From Methanosarcinaceae archaeon (GTDB taxonomy: Archaea; Halobacteriota; Methanosarcinia; Methanosarcinales; Methanosarcinaceae): a stretch of 9,040 nucleotides of DNA. Location of the stretch: NCBI GenBank assembly GCA_017613335.1, contig JAGAEB010000134.1:1-9040 (forward strand). The letters run 5' to 3'. The notes beneath the pieces were generated by a model. That model saw only the letters and a program-made list of their open reading frames with translations. It had not been told where the DNA came from and made no database searches. This document shows, in pieces, positions 5,961-9,040 of the stretch. A program made the position numbers and the translations under genes. The stretch's first letter is position 1. Each line of letters starts with the position of its first letter.

Positions 5961-5973
5961 GTGTATAATAAAA
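5961..5973 (+). promoter_or_regulatory. TATA-box promoter of the two-module secreted protein gene
   Basis: GTGTATAATAAAA fits an archaeal TATA box. Start of transcription would fall near 5990-5995, giving a leader of about 80 nt that includes two small hairpins ahead of the ribosome binding site. Prediction only. Confidence 0.5.
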
Positions 5974-5993
5974 AATGACTGCATACAAAAACA

Positions 5994-6065
5994 CCTTCAA
6001 AGAAGGAAAATGTGCATTCAACACGCGCATCACGGATAATACGAACCGGGCGCGGTGCTGAGGTG
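5994..6065 (+). promoter_or_regulatory. Structured 5' leader with strong ribosome binding site
   Basis: CCTTC-AAA-GAAGG (5994-6006) is a small hairpin near the predicted RNA 5' end. CACGCGC (6022-6028) pairs with GCGC-G-GTG (6050-6057, one bulged G) directly before GAGGTGA (6060-6066). The ribosome binding site is the longest match in the window and itself stays unpaired in this fold. The arrangement could tune translation, but no known riboswitch class is recognisable. Confidence 0.35.
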
Positions 6066-6072
6066 AAAAACA

Positions 6073-7278
6073 ATGAATATTAAAAAAACAGTCTTTTTAG
6101 CCGTTGCCGGCGTCCTGATCATGGGCGCGGTCCTGGCAGCGGCGATTCACGCCGGAAACTTTTCCGGTGTGACCGGCCGGGGATCGGATGATCCCGGCAT
6201 CAATGTCCTTGAAGCGTTTTACATCATTGACATCTATGATCCCGCGGCCCGTATCGGCGATGCGGATCATGTGTTCGTCGGCCGTGTCGACGAAATGACG
6301 GGGACATCATATAAATTCCCGGTCATGATCGAAAATGAAATCGGAATCGGGAAAAAAGAAGTCACGACACCCCACACGAACTATATGATCACGGTTCCTG
6401 AAAACATCAAAGGCGACCTGGTCACGAATCATTCCATCCCTGTCGAAAAGGCGGGCGGCTGGAGCAAAGACGGCAAACGGCTGACACTTCACGATAACGA
6501 TTCGCTTCCTGAAGTCGGCAGATACTATATTTTTACAGGATACGTCCAGGATGACGGAATGCTTCTGGTGTCGGGTCCCTTTTCAAACATTGAGATCACA
6601 TCTGTGACAATAACGACAGACAGTCGGGAAGATATCAGAAGATCATCAGAATATCAGGAAGCTGTGACTGCGTTTCAGAATCAGAAGATCAGGGAAGATA
6701 TCGGCAGGAGACATGTGTCGCCTTATAACGTCATAACTCTGTCCAACATATCGTATGCACATTACGATTATGAAACCCTGACGGAAAAAAGCGATCTGAT
6801 CGTTGTCGGAAATGTCGTTTCGGCAGAGGAACCGAAATGGAGCACTGAAGACGGCAGACAGCCCGACGGCGTCAGATTCGTTGAATCCGTTGACGAGAAC
6901 GGTGAGCGGGTTTATGAATACTTCAATGATCGGGAACCTGACGAGATGATCTATACGGATATCGTATTTTCCGTGAGCGATGTCTTAAAGAGCGATATTG
7001 ATTCAGATGAGATCGTCATCCGTTCTTTCGGCGGAACGATTGGTTTTTTCCGGATGGAAGATATCTTCAATCCGAATGATTTCGCGATCGGTGAAAAAAC
7101 GATGTTGTATCTTGTGAAAGACAACGGATCGATCAAAGACATCGGTCCGGAGCATTATGTCGTCCTTCCCTGCGGAAAGCTGGATCCGGAAGGAGATGGC
7201 TTTGTGAATGTTCTTCTGAATGAAGAAGTCGATCCGGAACGGGTGCTGTCTCTGATACAGTCTGCAGATGAAGAATAA
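6073..7278 (+). CDS. Exported protein with two tandem beta-rich modules
   Basis: The 401-residue product has an N-terminal signal/anchor (KK, then hydrophobic residues 6-26, Ala-rich end, no lipobox Cys), so it is exported or membrane-tethered. Two modules share a plan. Module 1 (about 62-175) has ADHVFVGRV, then YMITVPENIKGDL, then LPEVGRYYIFTGYVQDDGMLL. Module 2 (about 238-370) has SDLIVVGNV, then DIVFSVSDVLKSDI with VIRSFGGT, then FAIGEKTMLYLVKDNGSI. The pattern 'S/AD-h-h-VG-x-V ... h-x-V-x-x-h-h-K-D/G-D ... h-G-x-x-h-h-h-h' also appears in uncharacterised cell-surface proteins of other prokaryotes. No enzyme motif is visible. The start ATG 6073 has GAGGTGA six bases upstream. The gene stands alone and is followed by a hairpin and a terminator. 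Function is unknown; an envelope binding or sensing role is a guess. Confidence 0.82.
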   Translation: MNIKKTVFLAVAGVLIMGAVLAAAIHAGNFSGVTGRGSDDPGINVLEAFYIIDIYDPAARIGDADHVFVGRVDEMTGTSYKFPVMIENEIGIGKKEVTTPHTNYMITVPENIKGDLVTNHSIPVEKAGGWSKDGKRLTLHDNDSLPEVGRYYIFTGYVQDDGMLLVSGPFSNIEITSVTITTDSREDIRRSSEYQEAVTAFQNQKIREDIGRRHVSPYNVITLSNISYAHYDYETLTEKSDLIVVGNVVSAEEPKWSTEDGRQPDGVRFVESVDENGERVYEYFNDREPDEMIYTDIVFSVSDVLKSDIDSDEIVIRSFGGTIGFFRMEDIFNPNDFAIGEKTMLYLVKDNGSIKDIGPEHYVVLPCGKLDPEGDGFVNVLLNEEVDPERVLSLIQSADEE

Positions 7279-7328
7279 GTTCTGAGGCCTTCCGGAAGAA
7301 AGACAGAAGCGATCCGGAAGTTCAGAAC
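7279..7328. other. Two-segment hairpin immediately after the exported-protein gene
   Basis: GTTCTGA (7279-7285) pairs with TCAGAAC (7322-7328), and CTTCCGGA (7289-7296) pairs with TCCGGAAG (7313-7320), with a small internal loop and a 16-nt apical loop. It begins at the first base after the stop codon. GAAAAATGATTTTTC (7330-7344), a full palindrome around one base, follows. Probably part of the 3' processing or termination region. Confidence 0.55.
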
Positions 7329-7351
7329 AGAAAAATGATTTTTCAGATAAA

Positions 7352-7388
7352 TCCCGCGCCCCTGTCCGGCGGCGCGGGAATATTTTTT
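7352..7388. terminator. Bidirectional terminator between convergent genes
   Basis: TCCCGCGCC (7352-7360) pairs perfectly with GGCGCGGGA (7371-7379). On the + strand it is followed by ATATTTTTTG and further T-runs to about 7402, suitable to end the exported-protein transcript. On the - strand it is followed by TTTATC and can serve the CoA-ligase gene ending at 7421. Confidence 0.8.
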
Positions 7389-7420
7389 GTATTTTCTTTT
7401 TTCAGCAGTCATTCACACAT

Positions 7421-8728
7421 TCACATTTTGGGGCGCATGTCGATGATCCTCTTGGCTTTTCCGCCCGTTCTTTCGATGCTGCCGTGTTCGAGGAGGCGGA
7501 CGTTGGCGCGGATGTTGAGGACGATCTGGAGCTGTTCGGCAACTTTCGCCTGGATCTCTTCGACCTGCATGAGGTCGTCTGTGAAGGCTTTCTGTTCAAG
7601 TTCGACTTCAACGGTGATCTCATCGAGTTTTTTCTCGTTCTTGGTGAGGATGATCTGGTACTGGTTGCTGACTTCGGGGATCTTGGCGATGACTTCCTGG
7701 ATCTGCGTCGGGAAGACGTTGATGCCGCGGATGACCATCATATCGTCGGCGCGTCCGACCATTCTGGAGATACGGGTGGATGTTCTGCCGCATTCGCATT
7801 CCGGTTCAAGGAGCGTCGTGATGTCGCCTGTGTGGTATCTCATCATGATGAGACCTTCTTTGGTCAGAGACGTGAGAACGAGTTCTCCTTTTTCGCCTTC
7901 GGAGACCTGTTCGCCGTTCTTGTCGAGGACTTCAACGAGGAAATGGTCGTCCCAGATGTGGAGGCCGTCCTGCTCGGGGCATTCGAAGGCGATGCCCGGT
8001 CCGAACATTTCAGAAAGGCCGTAGCTGTCGTAGATGTTGATGTTGAGCATATCCTGGATATCTCTTCTCATTTTTTCAGACCAGGGTTCTGCGCCGAAAA
8101 CACCGGTTTTGAGCTTGAGTTTGTCCACGATATCGTTTTCGACAGCGGTCTCTGCCAGGTACAGGGCGTAGGACGGTGTGCAGTGGAGCGCCGTGACGCC
8201 GAAATCGATCATCATTTCGAGCTGGCGCATCGTGTTTCCGGTTCCGGACGGAACGGCCATGGCGCCGAGTTTTTCAATACCGTAGTGGATGCCGAGACCG
8301 CCGGTGAAGAAGCCGTAATTGACGGAATTCTGGAAGATGTCTTTCTTAGTGAGGCCGACCATCGTGAAGTTTCTGGCGACAAGATCCGCCCAGGTGTCGA
8401 TGTCGTTCTGCGTGTAGCCGACGATCTTCGGTTTTCCGGTCGTTCCGGAAGAAGCGTGGATCCTGACGATATCATCGAGCGGCGCCGCGAAAAGACCGAA
8501 CGGGTAGTTGTCGGCGAAATCTTTTTTGTAGGTTCCCGGAAGTTTTCTGATGTCGTCCAGTGACTTGATGTCAGACGGCTTCATGCCGACAGCATCGAAC
8601 TGTTTTCTGTAAAACGGAACGTTGGCGTAAACACGTGCTGCGGCTTTTTTAAGACGGTCGAGCTGAAGCGCTTTCATGGACGCTCTGTCCATTTTTTCGG
8701 TTTTTTCATCTCTGAAATTGTAGATCAT
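7421..8728 (-). CDS. paaK: Phenylacetate-CoA ligase (AMP-forming), PaaK family
   Basis: The enzyme activates an aryl acid, classically phenylacetate, with ATP and CoA to give aryl-acetyl-CoA, AMP and pyrophosphate, in the cytoplasm. Residue numbers are from ATG 8728 (435 residues, usual family length). The P-loop HASSGTTGKP is at 91-100, YDSYGLSEMFGPG at 233-245, YHTGDIT at 298-304 and GRADDMMVIRGINVFPTQI at 325-343. The C-terminal catalytic Lys region TGGKAKRI is at 421-428. Cys250, His257 and the CEC at 311-313 resemble the cysteine-rich spot seen in many PaaK proteins. In methanogens such ligases are thought to feed arylacetates into aromatic amino acid synthesis through indolepyruvate ferredoxin oxidoreductase (established for the oxidoreductase; the link here is inference because no such gene is nearby). 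All motifs are intact. GTG 8737 is an alternative start but lies inside the ribosome binding site, so ATG 8728 is preferred. True substrate could be indoleacetate or another aryl acid. Confidence 0.93.
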   Translation of the reverse strand: MIYNFRDEKTEKMDRASMKALQLDRLKKAAARVYANVPFYRKQFDAVGMKPSDIKSLDDIRKLPGTYKKDFADNYPFGLFAAPLDDIVRIHASSGTTGKPKIVGYTQNDIDTWADLVARNFTMVGLTKKDIFQNSVNYGFFTGGLGIHYGIEKLGAMAVPSGTGNTMRQLEMMIDFGVTALHCTPSYALYLAETAVENDIVDKLKLKTGVFGAEPWSEKMRRDIQDMLNINIYDSYGLSEMFGPGIAFECPEQDGLHIWDDHFLVEVLDKNGEQVSEGEKGELVLTSLTKEGLIMMRYHTGDITTLLEPECECGRTSTRISRMVGRADDMMVIRGINVFPTQIQEVIAKIPEVSNQYQIILTKNEKKLDEITVEVELEQKAFTDDLMQVEEIQAKVAEQLQIVLNIRANVRLLEHGSIERTGGKAKRIIDMRPKM

Positions 8729-8734
8729 GATAGA

Positions 8735-8741
8735 CACCTTT
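8735..8741 (-). promoter_or_regulatory. Ribosome binding site that fixes the paaK start at ATG 8728
   Basis: On the - strand AAAGGTG (8741 to 8735) ends six bases before ATG 8728. The upstream in-frame GTG at 8737 would overlap this site, and no other GGTGA-like site precedes it. Confidence 0.65.
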
Positions 8742-8780
8742 GTGATGAGACCTTGTTGACGGGTGTTAAAAAGAAGTTCT

Positions 8781-8792
8781 CATTAATATATG
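8781..8792 (-). promoter_or_regulatory. TATA-box promoter of paaK
   Basis: On the - strand the sequence is CATATATTAATG. Transcription would start near 8760, about 32 nt before ATG 8728, leaving the ribosome binding site inside the leader. Confidence 0.6.
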
Positions 8793-8847
8793 CTATGTTT
8801 AAGCGTGTCATACCTCAGCAGAAAAACCGGAAAAAACAGAAAATCAT

Positions 8848-8949
8848 GAGAAAAGCAGAGAAATCAGAAAAAGATCAAAGAAAAGCAGAAAAATCAAAGA
8901 AAAGCAGAAAATCAAAGAAAAGCAGAAAATCAAAGAAAAGCAGAAAATG
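8848..8949. repeat. 18-bp polypurine tandem array upstream of paaK
   Basis: Units of AAAGAAAAGCAGAAAATC occupy 8896-8913, 8914-8931 and 8932-8949 (the last ends in G), with a 19-bp unit at 8877-8895 and a diverged unit at 8848-8865. The + strand is almost all purine, broken by one C and one TC per unit; the surrounding 8819-8848 is also A-rich. The 18-bp period keeps a Lys/Ser/Arg-only frame open, but the frame starts at a TTG within the paaK leader and shows no gene-like composition, so I treat it as non-coding. The array lies about 55 bp behind the paaK TATA box. Confidence 0.9.
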
Positions 8950-8977
8950 CTGACTTCAATACCGAGCCGCACCACCC

Positions 8978-8990
8978 GATAATATAAAAA
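8978..8990 (+). promoter_or_regulatory. TATA-box promoter reading off the right edge
   Basis: CGATAATATAAAA is a good archaeal TATA box with start expected near 9010. An ATG at 9036 follows about 26 nt later, with AAAGGA (9020-9025) as a possible ribosome binding site, so a gene probably begins at 9036 and continues outside the window. Only five bases of it are visible, so no product can be named. Confidence 0.5.
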
Positions 8991-8992
8991 GA

Positions 8993-9035
8993 AAGCAATC
9001 ATTTCCAAGGTTTGAACAAAAAGGAACGATTGCTT
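8993..9035. promoter_or_regulatory. Inverted repeat straddling the predicted start site; candidate operator
   Basis: AAGCAATC (8993-9000) and GATTGCTT (9028-9035) are perfect inverted copies. TTCC (9003-9006) and GGAA (9023-9026) extend the dyad after a small mismatch, with a 16-nt centre. The left arm lies between the TATA box and the expected RNA start and the right arm lies just before ATG 9036, so a DNA operator or an RNA hairpin are both possible. Confidence 0.5.
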
Positions 9036-9040
9036 ATGTC

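Noticed and set aside
5975..6061. 28-codon frame beginning at ATG 5975 and ending in the ribosome binding site of the exported-protein gene
   Set aside because: Its start lies only a few bases after the TATA box, upstream of the expected RNA start, and it has no ribosome binding site.
7484..8563. Long open frame (359 codons) on the + strand opposite paaK
   Set aside because: It lies wholly inside paaK, whose motifs are intact, and shows F/D/V-rich composition typical of an antisense shadow.
8753..8953. 66-codon Lys/Ser/Arg-rich frame
   Set aside because: It starts at TTG inside the paaK leader, crosses the paaK promoter, and its body is just the translated 18-bp repeat.
8993..9035. Terminal inverted repeat of an insertion sequence
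   Set aside because: Both arms lie within 43 bp around a promoter, no transposase is visible, and no target duplication flanks them.

Overview
The window looks archaeal and most likely comes from a methanogenic euryarchaeon, with Methanomicrobia as a tentative placement. AT-rich TATA-like boxes lie about 20-80 bp before starts, and several starts follow a GGTGA-type ribosome binding site (AGGTGA before 2149, 2821 and 6073; AGGTG before 8728). The window also holds an archaeal-type coiled-coil protein (COG1340-like), T-rich terminators and a PaaK-type arylacetate-CoA ligase of the kind common in methanogens. Base composition is moderate and codon use looks uniform. I see no rRNA, tRNA, CRISPR array, transposase or phage gene.

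Layout, left to right. Positions 1-259 are a non-coding 12-bp tandem array that runs off the left edge. Positions 316-1776 (-) encode an oversized thiamine-monophosphate kinase (ThiL) carrying in-frame repeat inserts. Positions 1777-2148 are a gene-free stretch rich in dyads. Positions 2149-2811 and 2821-3987 (+) form a two-gene operon of coiled-coil proteins; the second opens with six acidic heptapeptide repeats. A strong hairpin terminator at 4014-4053 runs directly into a 22-24 bp T-tract tandem array (4048-4184). Positions 4292-5095 (-) encode an eight-helix membrane protein of unknown function, divergent from 5212-5871 (+), a single-pass membrane protein with a 15-bp-repeat N-terminus. 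Positions 6073-7278 (+) encode a secreted or anchored protein with two tandem copies of one module, and it converges on 7421-8728 (-), the phenylacetate-CoA ligase. Positions 8729-9040 hold the ligase promoter, an 18-bp polypurine array, and a further promoter with an inverted repeat reading off the right edge.

The genes do not form one pathway. ThiL (thiamine diphosphate synthesis) and PaaK (arylacetate activation) are single housekeeping or accessory enzymes, and the coiled-coil pair is a probable functional unit of unknown role. The most distinctive property is the density of unrelated short tandem repeats: at least seven arrays in 9 kb. Those inside genes have periods divisible by three (15, 15/27, 21 and 33 bp). 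Most of those between genes do not keep a strict frame (11-13 and 22-24 bp). I see no convincing new multi-gene defence or mobile system.
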